Of a DNA stretch of 64,000 bases, positions 25,673-34,801 are shown piece after piece. Source of the DNA: Thermosynechococcus sp. CL-1 (GTDB lineage Bacteria > Cyanobacteriota > Cyanobacteriia > Thermosynechococcales > Thermosynechococcaceae); assembly GCF_008386235.1 (NCBI RefSeq), contig NZ_CP040671.1, positions 1,614,001 to 1,678,000 on the forward strand. Direction: 5' to 3'. The notes beneath the pieces are model-generated. The model saw nothing but the letters and a program-made list of their open reading frames with translations, had not been told where the DNA came from and searched no databases. The stretch's first letter is position 1; every line of letters begins with the position of its first letter. A program made the position numbers and the translations under genes.

Positions 25673-27306
25673 GTGTCGCAGCTTAGCTCCCCAAGGCGTT
25701 GATTAAAACGCAGATTCTCACTGTAGTCCACAGGGACATCAATGATGGTGGGGACATCCTGTGCCAAGGCGGTTTTTAAGGTTGGGATAAAGTCAGCGGT
25801 GGCTTCAATGCGATACCCCTTGAGTCCCATGCTTGCGGCCAATTTAACAAAGTCGGGGTTGCCAAAGCGGACATAGGCGGATTCGCCAAAGTAACGCTGC
25901 TGCTTCCACTCAATCAGGCCATAGCCGCCGTCATTAAAGATGATGGTTGTAAAGTTGGTTCCTATGCGCAGGGCGGTTTCCAGTTCTTGGCAATTCATCA
26001 TGAAGCCGCCATCGCCGGTAACTGCCACCACATGCCGCTGCGGATAGACCAATTTCGCCGCTATTGCTCCCGGTACCGCAATCCCCATTGCGGCAAAGCC
26101 ATTGGAAATCAAGCACGTATTGGGGCGATCGCAATGGTAGTGACGGGCAATCCACATCTTGTGGGCACCCACATCAGAAATGACGATATCCTCTGGCCCC
26201 ATGACTTGACGCAGGTCATAGATAAGCTTTTGCGGCTTGACAGGAAAACCCTCATCTTGGGCATATTGGCAATAGTCTGCCACAATGTCTTGGCGCAGTT
26301 GGACGGCATAGGGGGTGGGTTTATCTTGGCGATCGGCTCGCTTGAGAATTTCATAGAGGGAGTCAGAAATATCCCCCACGACCTCAACAACAGGGATGTA
26401 GCTGCTGTCAATTTCTGCATGGGTGGCCGCAATATGGATAATGGGCAAGCGGCCATCGGGGTTCCAGCTTTTCGGGGAATACTCAATCAAGTCATAGCCA
26501 ACGGCAATCACTAAGTCAGCATGATCAAAGCCGCAGCTAATGTAATCCCGCTGCTGGAGTCCCACCGTCCACAGGGCAAGGGAGTGCTGATAGGGAATGA
26601 CCCCTTTACCCATAAAGGTATTGGCCACGGGGATATTCAGCTTTTCGGCAAAATGGGTGAGGGCAGCGGCAGCGTGGGCACGAATAGCGCCATTCCCCAC
26701 TAAGATCAGGGGGTTCTCAGCAGCATTGATCAGTTCAGCGGCCTTGAGAATGCTCTGGAACGAGGCATAGGTTTTTTCGGGCGGGCTAGGCTTGAGGGGA
26801 TAGCCCTCAGCTTCCATGGCGGCGATGTTTTCGGGCACATCAATGTGAACCGCCCCTGGCTTTTCATTCTGGGCAATCTTAAAGGCCTTGCGGACAATTT
26901 CTGGCGTAATGCTGGGGCGGACAATCTGGGCATTCCATTTGGTTACCGGGCTAAACATGGCCACCAAGTCCAGATATTGGTGGGACTCGATGTGCATGCG
27001 ATCGGTGCCTACCTGCCCTGTAATGGCCACAAGAGGAGCGCCATCGAGGTTGGCATCGGCAACCCCCGTCATTAAGTTCGTGGCACCGGGGCCAAGGGTA
27101 GAGAGACACACCCCCGCTTTACCGGTGAGACGACCATAGACATCGGCCATAAAGGCCGCCCCTTGTTCATGGCGGGTGGTGATAAATTGAATGGGGGAGC
27201 GACGCAGCGCTTGCAGGACATCAAGATTTTCTTCCCCCGGCAGACCAAAAATGTATTCTACGCCTTCATTTTCAAGACATTTCACGAGTAATTCGGCGGT
27301 ATTCAT
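25669..27306 (-). CDS. Acetolactate synthase, catabolic-type large subunit
   Basis: A thiamine-diphosphate enzyme joining two pyruvates to acetolactate. The 545-residue protein has the catalytic Glu in TTRHEQGAAFMADVYGRL, the GDGGFMMN metal/ThDP motif near residue 430, and the FNDGGYGLIEWKQ segment. Its overall look (STLGPGATNLMTGVADANLD, RDYISCGFDHADLVIAVGYD) is nearer to AlsS than to anabolic IlvB, which needs a regulatory subunit. I take the ATG at 27306. No ilvN or alsD lies nearby. It could still serve branched-chain amino-acid synthesis. Confidence 0.86.
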   Translation of the reverse strand: MNTAELLVKCLENEGVEYIFGLPGEENLDVLQALRRSPIQFITTRHEQGAAFMADVYGRLTGKAGVCLSTLGPGATNLMTGVADANLDGAPLVAITGQVGTDRMHIESHQYLDLVAMFSPVTKWNAQIVRPSITPEIVRKAFKIAQNEKPGAVHIDVPENIAAMEAEGYPLKPSPPEKTYASFQSILKAAELINAAENPLILVGNGAIRAHAAAALTHFAEKLNIPVANTFMGKGVIPYQHSLALWTVGLQQRDYISCGFDHADLVIAVGYDLIEYSPKSWNPDGRLPIIHIAATHAEIDSSYIPVVEVVGDISDSLYEILKRADRQDKPTPYAVQLRQDIVADYCQYAQDEGFPVKPQKLIYDLRQVMGPEDIVISDVGAHKMWIARHYHCDRPNTCLISNGFAAMGIAVPGAIAAKLVYPQRHVVAVTGDGGFMMNCQELETALRIGTNFTTIIFNDGGYGLIEWKQQRYFGESAYVRFGNPDFVKLAASMGLKGYRIEATADFIPTLKTALAQDVPTIIDVPVDYSENLRFNQRLGELSCDT

Positions 27307-27391
27307 AGGATAGGCGATCGCGGGCACTACTCCCTATCGTAGTTCTGTCTTTTTCGCCCAATCCTTAAATGTTGGCAAATGCTGACGAAAT

Positions 27392-27679
27392 TTATGCCGC
27401 GGCCAGATCGGAGATCACCTTGGCCAGATCAATGTCCTTTTGGGTAATGCCGCCGGCATCATGGGTGGTGAGGCAGACCGTGACCCGATTCCAAGAGATG
27501 GATAAATCAGGGTGATGCCCGGCCTGCTCAGCGGGATCCACCAGACGATTGACAAAGGCAATGGAGCCCAGAAAATCCTTGAAAACAAACGTTTGCTCAA
27601 GGCGATCGCCCGCCAATTTCCAGCCCGCTAGGTTTGCTAGTTGTGCCTCAATATCGGCTGCGGAGAGTCGCTCTGCCAT
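27392..27679 (-). CDS. 4a-hydroxytetrahydrobiopterin dehydratase (pterin carbinolamine dehydratase)
   Basis: This 95-residue enzyme dehydrates 4a-carbinolamine pterins to regenerate the cofactor. The family motif is clear: AGHHPDLSISWNRVTVCLTT, with the paired His and the downstream Trp of the active site, then a THDAGGITQKDIDLA segment. The length is typical. Cyanobacterial members have been implicated in pterin metabolism and, in carboxysome-associated relatives, RuBisCO assembly; here no such neighbour exists. Confidence 0.92.
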   Translation of the reverse strand: MAERLSAADIEAQLANLAGWKLAGDRLEQTFVFKDFLGSIAFVNRLVDPAEQAGHHPDLSISWNRVTVCLTTHDAGGITQKDIDLAKVISDLAAA

Positions 27680-27722
27680 GGTTGTGCCTCAACCCTATTA
27701 GCTCTAGGGTAGCAGAGGTAAT

Positions 27723-28025
27723 TTACCAACTGGACTTGACGACCCCCGGCAGTAGCCCTTGGTGGGCCATTTCCCGCAGGGCATTGCGGCAGAGGCCAAA
27801 ATCGCGATAGTAACCACGAGGACGACCCGTCAACCAGCAGCGATTCCGCAGCCGCGAAGGGGCACTATTGCGGGGCAACCGTTGCAGTTGACGATGGATG
27901 CTCATGATCTCTTCTTGGGTTTCGGCGCTGGCCAGTTGAGCCTTGAGTTCTTGGCGTTTGCTGGCGTATTTAGCAACAAGCCGTTGCCGCTTTTTTTCCC
28001 GTTCGATCATGCTTTTTTTGGCCAT
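27723..28025 (-). CDS. rpsN: 30S ribosomal protein S14
   Basis: This 100-residue protein starts at the ATG at 28025 ([17 protein letters not shown]). It has the conserved C-terminal core [20 protein letters not shown], ending in [11 protein letters not shown]. It is the long, zinc-free form used by cyanobacteria and chloroplasts. The gene stands alone, outside the large ribosomal protein operons. Its leader resembles that of purB. Confidence 0.96.
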   Translation of the reverse strand: MAKKSMIEREKKRQRLVAKYASKRQELKAQLASAETQEEIMSIHRQLQRLPRNSAPSRLRNRCWLTGRPRGYYRDFGLCRNALREMAHQGLLPGVVKSSW

Positions 28026-28123
28026 GGGGGTGTGTTTGTCCTCGATAATGATCAATTTGGTATCCTATATCCTATCAAAGAGCGATTTGTTGCTGCAACT
28101 GTTGATCCTTGCGGGGTGTTTCT

Positions 28124-29590
28124 GTGCCCTTACATCTGTACAACACACTGTCTCGCCGCCTTGAACCCTTCTCGCCCCTGCACCCAGAGCGGGTGACGAT
28201 TTATGCCTGCGGGGTTACGGTGTATGACTACTGCCACTTGGGGCATGCCCGTTCCTACGTGGCTTGGGATGTGCTGCGCCGCTATCTGATGTTTTTGGGC
28301 TACCACGTCCACTATGTGCAAAATTTTACCGATATTGATGACAAGATTTTGCGCCGTGCCCATGAGAACGGCGAGACAATGGCCACAGTGAGCGATCGCT
28401 ACATTGCCGCCTACCACGAGGACATGGCGGCCTTGAATATCCTACCTGCCACTGCTTATCCCCGCGCGACAGAGGTGATTCCAGAAATTATTCACCTCAT
28501 CCAAGGGCTACTGGATCGCGGCTATGCCTATGTGGCCGGCGGGGATGTTTACTATGCCGTGGCACAATTTCCCAGCTATGGCAAGCTCTCTGGGCGACAG
28601 CTTGAGCAACTCATGGCCGGTGCCAGTGGCCGCATTGAGGAAGAGGAGGAGCAGCGCAAACGCCATCCCCTTGATTTTGCCCTCTGGAAAGCCGCAAAGC
28701 GGGAGGAAATGGCTGTTTATGAGCCATGGGAAGCCCCCTGGGGAAAAGGGCGCCCCGGCTGGCATATTGAATGCTCGGCGATGGTGCGGCAGGCCTTTGG
28801 CGCAACGGTGGATATCCACTGCGGCGGTATGGATTTGATTTTTCCCCACCATGAGAACGAAATTGCCCAATCGGAGGCAGTGACCCAGCAGCCCCTAGCG
28901 CGATTTTGGCTCCACAACGGCTTTGTAACCGTAAACGCCGCAAAAATGTCCAAGTCCTTGGGCAACTTCACGACGATTCGTGACCTCTTGGCTCAGGGAG
29001 TACATCCTATGGCTCTACGCCTGTTGGTTCTACAAGCCCAGTACCGCAAACCCTTGGACTTCACGCCAGAGGCACTGACCGCCGCTGCCAAGGGCTGGCA
29101 AACCCTGCAGGAGGCGCTACAGCTCAATCGGCAGCTCTCCCTGCCCGTCATTGATCCAGAGGCGGTAAAAGCTCACCCCAGTACCCAAGCCTTCTGTCAG
29201 GCCATGGATGAGGACTTGAACACCGCAGCAGCTCTAGCGGTCATCTTTGAACTGGCCAAAACCTTGAATCGTGAGCAGCATCGCTATCTCCACGGGGGAG
29301 ACTGGGGGCGATCGCCCGCTGAGGTGAGTCGCGATTGGCACACCTTGGTTGCCCTTGCTCAGGTCTTGGGTCTAGAGGCCAAAGAGGCGCCAAAACCTTC
29401 GCCAACGATGGGACTCACCGATGAGGAGATTCAAAACCTGATTGCCGCTCGCACCGCTGCCCGCCAAGCCAAGAACTATGCGGAGAGCGATCGCCTGCGG
29501 GATCTCCTTTTGGCTCAAGGGGTCAAACTCGTGGATCAAAAGGACGGCACCACCCATTGGTTTCGCGTGCCCGCTGGCTCAACCCCCTAA
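28124..29590 (+). CDS. cysS: Cysteinyl-tRNA synthetase
   Basis: A class I aminoacyl-tRNA synthetase that charges tRNA-Cys. The HIGH-type motif is CHLGHARSYVAWD, the KMSKS motif is KMSKSLGNFTTI, and zinc ligands lie in IYACGVTVYDYC, ECSAMVRQ and PHHENEIAQSE. I take the GTG at 28124 (VPLHLYNTLSRR), giving 488 residues. It lies divergent from rpsN with about 100 bases between them, and pyrE follows closely on the same strand. Confidence 0.96.
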   Translation: MPLHLYNTLSRRLEPFSPLHPERVTIYACGVTVYDYCHLGHARSYVAWDVLRRYLMFLGYHVHYVQNFTDIDDKILRRAHENGETMATVSDRYIAAYHEDMAALNILPATAYPRATEVIPEIIHLIQGLLDRGYAYVAGGDVYYAVAQFPSYGKLSGRQLEQLMAGASGRIEEEEEQRKRHPLDFALWKAAKREEMAVYEPWEAPWGKGRPGWHIECSAMVRQAFGATVDIHCGGMDLIFPHHENEIAQSEAVTQQPLARFWLHNGFVTVNAAKMSKSLGNFTTIRDLLAQGVHPMALRLLVLQAQYRKPLDFTPEALTAAAKGWQTLQEALQLNRQLSLPVIDPEAVKAHPSTQAFCQAMDEDLNTAAALAVIFELAKTLNREQHRYLHGGDWGRSPAEVSRDWHTLVALAQVLGLEAKEAPKPSPTMGLTDEEIQNLIAARTAARQAKNYAESDRLRDLLLAQGVKLVDQKDGTTHWFRVPAGSTP

Positions 29591-29604
29591 CTGTGGAGAA
29601 CCCT

Positions 29605-30174
29605 ATGCACGATTCCCTTGCTGACCTGCGTCAGGAACTCTTGGCGCTTCTGTGCCGCGATGCCTACCGTGCCGGCGAGTTTATCCTTTCCTCTGGCCAA
29701 AAAAGCCACTACTACATCAACTGCAAACCCGTGACCCTATCAGCGCGGGGCGCTTACCTTGTGGGGCGGCTCTTCTTGGCGCAGTTAGCCCCTGAAGCGG
29801 TGGCGGTGGCGGGTCTCACCCTTGGGGCAGATCCCTTGGTGGTGGCAGTGAGCGTGCTCTCCAATGTGCAGGGGCAGGATCGGGCAGCGCTGATTGTGCG
29901 CAAGGAAGCCAAAGGCCACGGCACGATGAGCTTTATTGAAGGTCCCCCCTTGCCCCAAGGGGCGGTGGTCACGGTGCTTGAGGATGTGATCACGACGGGG
30001 GGGTCTGCCCTCAAGGCGGTGCTGCGGCTCCAAGAGGCAGGCTATGTGGTCAATGAGGTTCTGGCCATTGTCGATCGCCAAGCGGGCGGGGAAGCTGCCT
30101 TTGCCGCTCAAGGAATACCCCTGCGATCGCTCTTTCGGATTAGCGACCTCGAAGCCTACCTCAATGCGGTCTAA
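29605..30174 (+). CDS. pyrE: Orotate phosphoribosyltransferase
   Basis: This enzyme makes orotidine 5'-phosphate from orotate and PRPP in pyrimidine synthesis. The PRPP-binding motif VTVLEDVITTGGSALKAV and the GAYLVGRLF and LTLGADPL segments are clear. I take the ATG at 29605 (MHDSLADLRQELLALL), after GGAG. The gene follows cysS by 14 bases, so the two are probably co-transcribed, and its stop overlaps that of the convergent purB. Confidence 0.95.
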   Translation: MHDSLADLRQELLALLCRDAYRAGEFILSSGQKSHYYINCKPVTLSARGAYLVGRLFLAQLAPEAVAVAGLTLGADPLVVAVSVLSNVQGQDRAALIVRKEAKGHGTMSFIEGPPLPQGAVVTVLEDVITTGGSALKAVLRLQEAGYVVNEVLAIVDRQAGGEAAFAAQGIPLRSLFRISDLEAYLNAV

Positions 30175-31466
30175 ATTCCCAACCGCTGGTAAATTTCCTC
30201 GAGGTGCTTGAGGTGATGTTCAGGGTTAAAGCAGGCCTCGAGTTCCTCTGGTGTCAGGTAGCGCTGAATCTCTGGATCCCCTTTGAGGTTGGCTGCAAAA
30301 TCGCCATTGGGTTGATTCCAAGCAGCATGGGCGTGTTTTTGCACCAAGGCATAGGCGGCTTCGCGACTCAGCCCCTTCTCCACCAGCGCCAAAAGCACCC
30401 GCTGACTAAAGATGACACCGCCGTAGCAGTTCATATTGCGGCGCATATTTTCGGGGTAGATCTGTAGCGTCTGCACCAAGTCAGTCATTTCCACCAGCAT
30501 AAAGTGGCTGAGAATTGAGCTATCGGGCAAAATCACCCGTTCCACCGCACTGTGGGAAATATCCCGCTCATGCCAGAGGGCAACATTTTCAAGGGCAGCC
30601 AAGGCATTCCCCCGCAGCACCCGCGCTAGACCGGTCAGTCGTTCGGAACGAATGGGATTGCGTTTATGGGGCATAGCAGAGGAGCCTTTTTGTCCCTTTG
30701 AGAAGAATTCCTCGACTTCAAGGACATCGGTGCGCTGCAGATTGCGAATCTCAACAGCAAAGCGCTCGAGACTGGCTCCCAAGAGGGCAAGGGTTTGGGC
30801 ATAGTCGGCATGGCGATCGCGGGAAATCACCTGTGTTGAAGCGGTATCGGGTTGGAGACCGAGTTTTTGGCAGGCGATCGCCTCTACACGCGGATCCACA
30901 TTGGCATAGGTGCCCACTGCCCCCGAAATTTTGCCTACGGCCACGGTGCGCTGCAATTGGCACAGGCGATCGCGATGGCGCAGCAATTCCGCCAACCAGC
31001 CAGCTAGCTTAAAACCAAACGTAATTGGCTCGGCGTGAATCCCATGGCTGCGTCCCACCATCACCGTATAGCGATGTTCTTGGGCACGGTGGCGCACTGC
31101 CTGAATGAGCTGCTCCAACTGCTCTTGGATCAGGCTGAGACTGGCCACCAATTGCAGGGCTAAACCGGTGTCGAGGACATCGGAACTGGTCAAGCCAAGG
31201 TGAATATAGCGTCCGGCATCGCCAACATTTTCGTTGACATTGGTGAGGAAGGCAATGACATCGTGCTTTACCTCTGCCTCAATTTCCAGCACCCGTTGGG
31301 GGTCAAACTTGGCCTTGGCTTTGATTTCAGCGACGGCGTCAGCAGGAATATGTCCCAGTTCGGCTTGGGCTTCGCAGACCGCAATCTCAACATCGAGCCA
31401 TGTTTTGAATTTGTAGGCATCCGTCCAGAGGTTCCCCATTGGGGCAAGGGTATAGCGTTCGATCAT
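30171..31466 (-). CDS. purB: Adenylosuccinate lyase
   Basis: PurB acts twice in purine synthesis, releasing fumarate from SAICAR and from adenylosuccinate. The fumarase/aspartase signature GSSAMPHKRNPIRSE is present. So are the catalytic-His region GRSHGIHAEPITFG and the early GLTSSDVLDT. I take the ATG at 31466 (MIERYTLAPMGNLW), giving 431 residues. It is a bacterial short-type enzyme with nothing missing. Confidence 0.96.
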   Translation of the reverse strand: MIERYTLAPMGNLWTDAYKFKTWLDVEIAVCEAQAELGHIPADAVAEIKAKAKFDPQRVLEIEAEVKHDVIAFLTNVNENVGDAGRYIHLGLTSSDVLDTGLALQLVASLSLIQEQLEQLIQAVRHRAQEHRYTVMVGRSHGIHAEPITFGFKLAGWLAELLRHRDRLCQLQRTVAVGKISGAVGTYANVDPRVEAIACQKLGLQPDTASTQVISRDRHADYAQTLALLGASLERFAVEIRNLQRTDVLEVEEFFSKGQKGSSAMPHKRNPIRSERLTGLARVLRGNALAALENVALWHERDISHSAVERVILPDSSILSHFMLVEMTDLVQTLQIYPENMRRNMNCYGGVIFSQRVLLALVEKGLSREAAYALVQKHAHAAWNQPNGDFAANLKGDPEIQRYLTPEELEACFNPEHHLKHLEEIYQRLGI

Positions 31467-31522
31467 GGGCGTGTGCTTATCTAGAGTGATCAAAAACTGC
31501 AAGCTAATCGAATGGCGATCGC

Positions 31523-32611
31523 CTATTTGCGTTCGGGATGGTACACAGTTTCCGCCGTGGCAAAGCCATTGAGGCGATAGATGAGTTGGTAAAGACGGCT
31601 GTAGTCCCGCTGGTTAAAGTGCAGGATCAATCGCGGCAGGTGGAGCGTGTGGGTCAAGGCAGGGCGGTTAATGGGTTGCTCGTCTTCCACTTCCCGAGGC
31701 AACGGTTCAGTGCGTTCAATCTGCCCCGACACGAGGATGTCTTGAAAATCGCGATTGAGTTCTGCCAAGGCGGCATCACTAATGTCTTGGTTCAACCGCA
31801 GCACCAAGCGATCGCCCACATAGCGGCTAGAGTGATAGACACGATAAAAGCCACTCAGATAGGCTAAACCTTCCTCAACACTGGTGCAGATGCGGTAGAG
31901 TTCCTGATCTTCACCGTTAATCAGTCCCTTGGCTGCCAGTTCTTCACGAATAAACCGATCCCAATGTTGCCAGTAGGTACCACCGGCAATGTCCATCAAG
32001 ACCAAGGGCTTAGGGGGGGCTTTGCCCGTTTGGCAGAGGGTCAAGCATTCAAAGGCTTCATCTTGGGTGCCAAAGCCACCGGGGAAGACGGCAATGGCAT
32101 CGGTTTCCTTGAGCAAAAAGAGCTTGCGCGTAAAGAAGTACTTAAAGTGAATCAGACGCGGATCCCCTTCAATGTAGGGATTGGCACCCTGCTCAAAGGG
32201 GAGTTCAATGTTCAGGCCAAAGGACTTATTGGGGCCTGCCCCTTTGTTGCCAGCCTCCATGATGCCACCCCCGGCACCGGTGATAATCATAAACCCCGTG
32301 GCACTCGCCGCTTGAGCAAAGCGCACCGCCATTTCATAGACTGGCGCGGTGGAGGGGGTGCGGGCGGAGCCAAAGATCGAAATTTTGCGGGTATGGCGAT
32401 AGGGGGCAAAGACCCGCAGGGCTTGGTGCATATCCCGCAGGCAGGAACGCAGAATCTTCCAATCTAGTCGTTCCAGTTCCTCATCGGCAATATCCAGAAA
32501 AAGTTGCAGGGCTTGGTAAATCACGTCGCCGTGGGGCACACTATCCAAGCGACGAATTAACTGTTCAAGGTCTTGCTGTAGGCTACTTAAAGCGACTCGC
32601 GAAAGGGTCAT
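31523..32611 (-). CDS. LOG-family (TIGR00730-type) protein, long form
   Basis: This 362-residue protein carries the LOG/lysine-decarboxylase-like nucleotide fold. The signature FPGGFGTQDEAFECLT and the TGAGGGIMEAGNKGA phosphate loop are both present. LOG proteins cleave nucleotide monophosphates to free base and ribose phosphate, some making cytokinins. The family core is about 180-200 residues. Here it is flanked by an N-terminal helical part (residues 1-75) and a C-terminal part (260-362), as in other cyanobacterial and plant-like long forms. Substrate unknown. Confidence 0.85.
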   Translation of the reverse strand: MTLSRVALSSLQQDLEQLIRRLDSVPHGDVIYQALQLFLDIADEELERLDWKILRSCLRDMHQALRVFAPYRHTRKISIFGSARTPSTAPVYEMAVRFAQAASATGFMIITGAGGGIMEAGNKGAGPNKSFGLNIELPFEQGANPYIEGDPRLIHFKYFFTRKLFLLKETDAIAVFPGGFGTQDEAFECLTLCQTGKAPPKPLVLMDIAGGTYWQHWDRFIREELAAKGLINGEDQELYRICTSVEEGLAYLSGFYRVYHSSRYVGDRLVLRLNQDISDAALAELNRDFQDILVSGQIERTEPLPREVEDEQPINRPALTHTLHLPRLILHFNQRDYSRLYQLIYRLNGFATAETVYHPERK

Positions 32612-32642
32612 GGCACCCTAAGAACGTTAGCACCCTATTTTA

Positions 32643-34790
32643 TCAGGCAGCGGGATCACCTGATGCAGTGGGTAGGCTGAGGGTAAAGGTGGTAATGCCC
32701 GCTTCACTGTCGGCGCTAATTTCACCCTGCAATTGCTCCACGAGTTTTTGGGTGAGGGCAAGGCCTAAACCTGTTCCCCCCTGTTGCCACGGATCGGCAT
32801 TGGGAATGCGATAAAACTTTTCAAAGATGCGCGGTAGCTCCTCACTAGGAATCTCTGAGGGATTACTCACTTGAATTTGCAGGCGATCGCCCCCGATTGG
32901 ATCAAAACGGACAACAATCTGTGCGCCAGCAGGGCTGTACTTACAGGCATTGTTGAGTAACTCTGCCAAGATGCGGGCTAAGGCATGGCGGTTGGAGAGG
33001 AGGGGCGGCAACGTGGCGGGGCGCAAAATCTCAAGGGATTGCTGCCGCTGTTGCATGCGGTTGCGGAAGGGTTCGAGCACCGAGGGCAGCCAACTGTCGA
33101 GATCAATCACCTCCTGTTGAATCTGGCTGCGCCCTGCCTCTAGGCGTTGCAGATCCAGCAAATCATTGATCAATTCCGTTTCGCGGTTGCACTCATTGGC
33201 GAGAATGTCGAGGTAGCGTTTCTGGCGATCGTCGGTGGCAAATTGCTTCAGCATATAGATGGCCATTTTCATATTGGCCATGGGGGTACGTAACTCGTGG
33301 GAAACGGTGCTCAAGAAATCATCCTTAATGGCATTGAGCCGCTCTAGCTCCTGCATTTTCTGTTCCAGTTCGGCAGTACGGGCGCGCACTTGGCGCTCCA
33401 AATCCGCATTGAGTTCTTGTACCTGTTGGTAAAGCTGCGCTTGGTGAATGGCGAGGGCACACTGATCGGCAATGGTTTTGACGAGGCTTAAATCTTCTGG
33501 TGTCCAAGACTTGGGCAGGGTTTGTTGCCAAAGCTGGCGATCGCTCGCCAAAACGGACGTTGCCTCACTGGGTTCCCACTCCCAATCGAGGAGCGTAATT
33601 TGGCCGAGGAGTTGGCCGAGGTAAATCAGCGGGGTGATCACCAAAGCGTTGACGTTGAAGGTTCTGAGATCCGTTTGCAGCGGCTGCGGTAAATCCGTAC
33701 AACTCGCCGCCAAGACCACCTGCTCACCGTTGCTGAGGGCGGGTTCAAAGAGGGCGATCGCCTGCTGGTTCAGCGCAATCAAGTGGTTGGGTAAGCTGAC
33801 AAATTGAGGACGGCTGGCATAGGTAGGGCTATTGGGCGCATGGGTTTGCGTAATCAGGCAGAGGGTCGATCCCAAGGCTTCTAGGAGTAAATCAGCGGTA
33901 ATTTGCAGGACTTCCGCTGCCACCATGGTGGTGCGCATGGCTTGAATGATGCGGTTAATGATGGCCTCACGGCGGGCTTGGTTGCGCAGTTGTTCCTCGG
34001 CTCGCTTGCGATCGGTGACATCCATGACATAGCTGCGGATCAGCTCACTTTCATAGATGTAGTGAATCGATTGCTCGTAGATGCGCCCTTGGTACTCCAC
34101 CTCCCGCATATGCACTTTTTCTTGGGTTTGCTTCATGTAGCGTGCGAGTTCCGGCAATCCCAGCAATAGAGGATGAGTCAACTTCTGTTGCTGTAGATCC
34201 CGAAACTGCATCACTGCCGCTGGATTGAGATACGTCACCCTCCCCTCTAAATCCACTTCCAAAATTGGGTTGGGCGTCAGCTCCGGATAGGAGGCCAAGC
34301 GCACTAAGGCCGCTTCACTAAAATTCTCGATATTGCCGTCACTGAGGGGGACAAGCGTTGCAAAGGGATTGGTGCTTTTGGAAAGAAATCCTAAGACATC
34401 AGTACTGCGGCAAAAATCCTGAAACTCCGTATCCGTCATGTTGGTCAAGGTCAAGTAGCGGGCACGCACATCGCCGCCAAACACAATCATGTCGCCGCTA
34501 CGCAAATCATGGGCAACAATCCGCTGGCCATTAACCAAAGTGCCATTCGTACTGCGCTTGCCCTGCAAATCACCATCAATGAGGCGAAAAAGATGGCTAT
34601 TGGTTTCAGGACTAGTCACCCGTAACAAAATCGCGTGCTGCCGTGAGACCATCTTGGAGTGAAGCACAATCGAATTCGTTGGATCACGGCCAATGGAATA
34701 GGTTGCCGCCTCTAGCAAAATGGGTCGCCGCCCCTCACTGTCTTCGAGGACTAACAGGTGGCGAACCGCCTGCCGCTCATGGCTCACCAT
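32643..34790 (-). CDS. Hybrid sensor histidine kinase with FHA, PAS and GAF domains
   Basis: A roughly 715-residue soluble kinase. In order it has a forkhead-associated domain (YSIGRDPTNSIVLHS, MVSRQHAIL, STNGTLVNGQ), a PAS domain (PNPILEVDLEGRVTYLNPAA), a GAF domain, a coiled coil, a dimerisation/phosphoacceptor helix with the His in STVSHELRTPMANMK, and an ATPase domain (NNACKYSPAG, GTGLGLALT). FHA domains bind phosphothreonine, so Ser/Thr kinase signals may feed into it. No response regulator lies next to it. An AAGGAGG sits very close to the ATG at 34790, so the GTG one codon later is equally possible. It follows ftsH by 11 bases. Confidence 0.9.
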   Translation of the reverse strand: MVSHERQAVRHLLVLEDSEGRRPILLEAATYSIGRDPTNSIVLHSKMVSRQHAILLRVTSPETNSHLFRLIDGDLQGKRSTNGTLVNGQRIVAHDLRSGDMIVFGGDVRARYLTLTNMTDTEFQDFCRSTDVLGFLSKSTNPFATLVPLSDGNIENFSEAALVRLASYPELTPNPILEVDLEGRVTYLNPAAVMQFRDLQQQKLTHPLLLGLPELARYMKQTQEKVHMREVEYQGRIYEQSIHYIYESELIRSYVMDVTDRKRAEEQLRNQARREAIINRIIQAMRTTMVAAEVLQITADLLLEALGSTLCLITQTHAPNSPTYASRPQFVSLPNHLIALNQQAIALFEPALSNGEQVVLAASCTDLPQPLQTDLRTFNVNALVITPLIYLGQLLGQITLLDWEWEPSEATSVLASDRQLWQQTLPKSWTPEDLSLVKTIADQCALAIHQAQLYQQVQELNADLERQVRARTAELEQKMQELERLNAIKDDFLSTVSHELRTPMANMKMAIYMLKQFATDDRQKRYLDILANECNRETELINDLLDLQRLEAGRSQIQQEVIDLDSWLPSVLEPFRNRMQQRQQSLEILRPATLPPLLSNRHALARILAELLNNACKYSPAGAQIVVRFDPIGGDRLQIQVSNPSEIPSEELPRIFEKFYRIPNADPWQQGGTGLGLALTQKLVEQLQGEISADSEAGITTFTLSLPTASGDPAA

Positions 34791-34801
34791 TGCCTCCTTG
34801 T

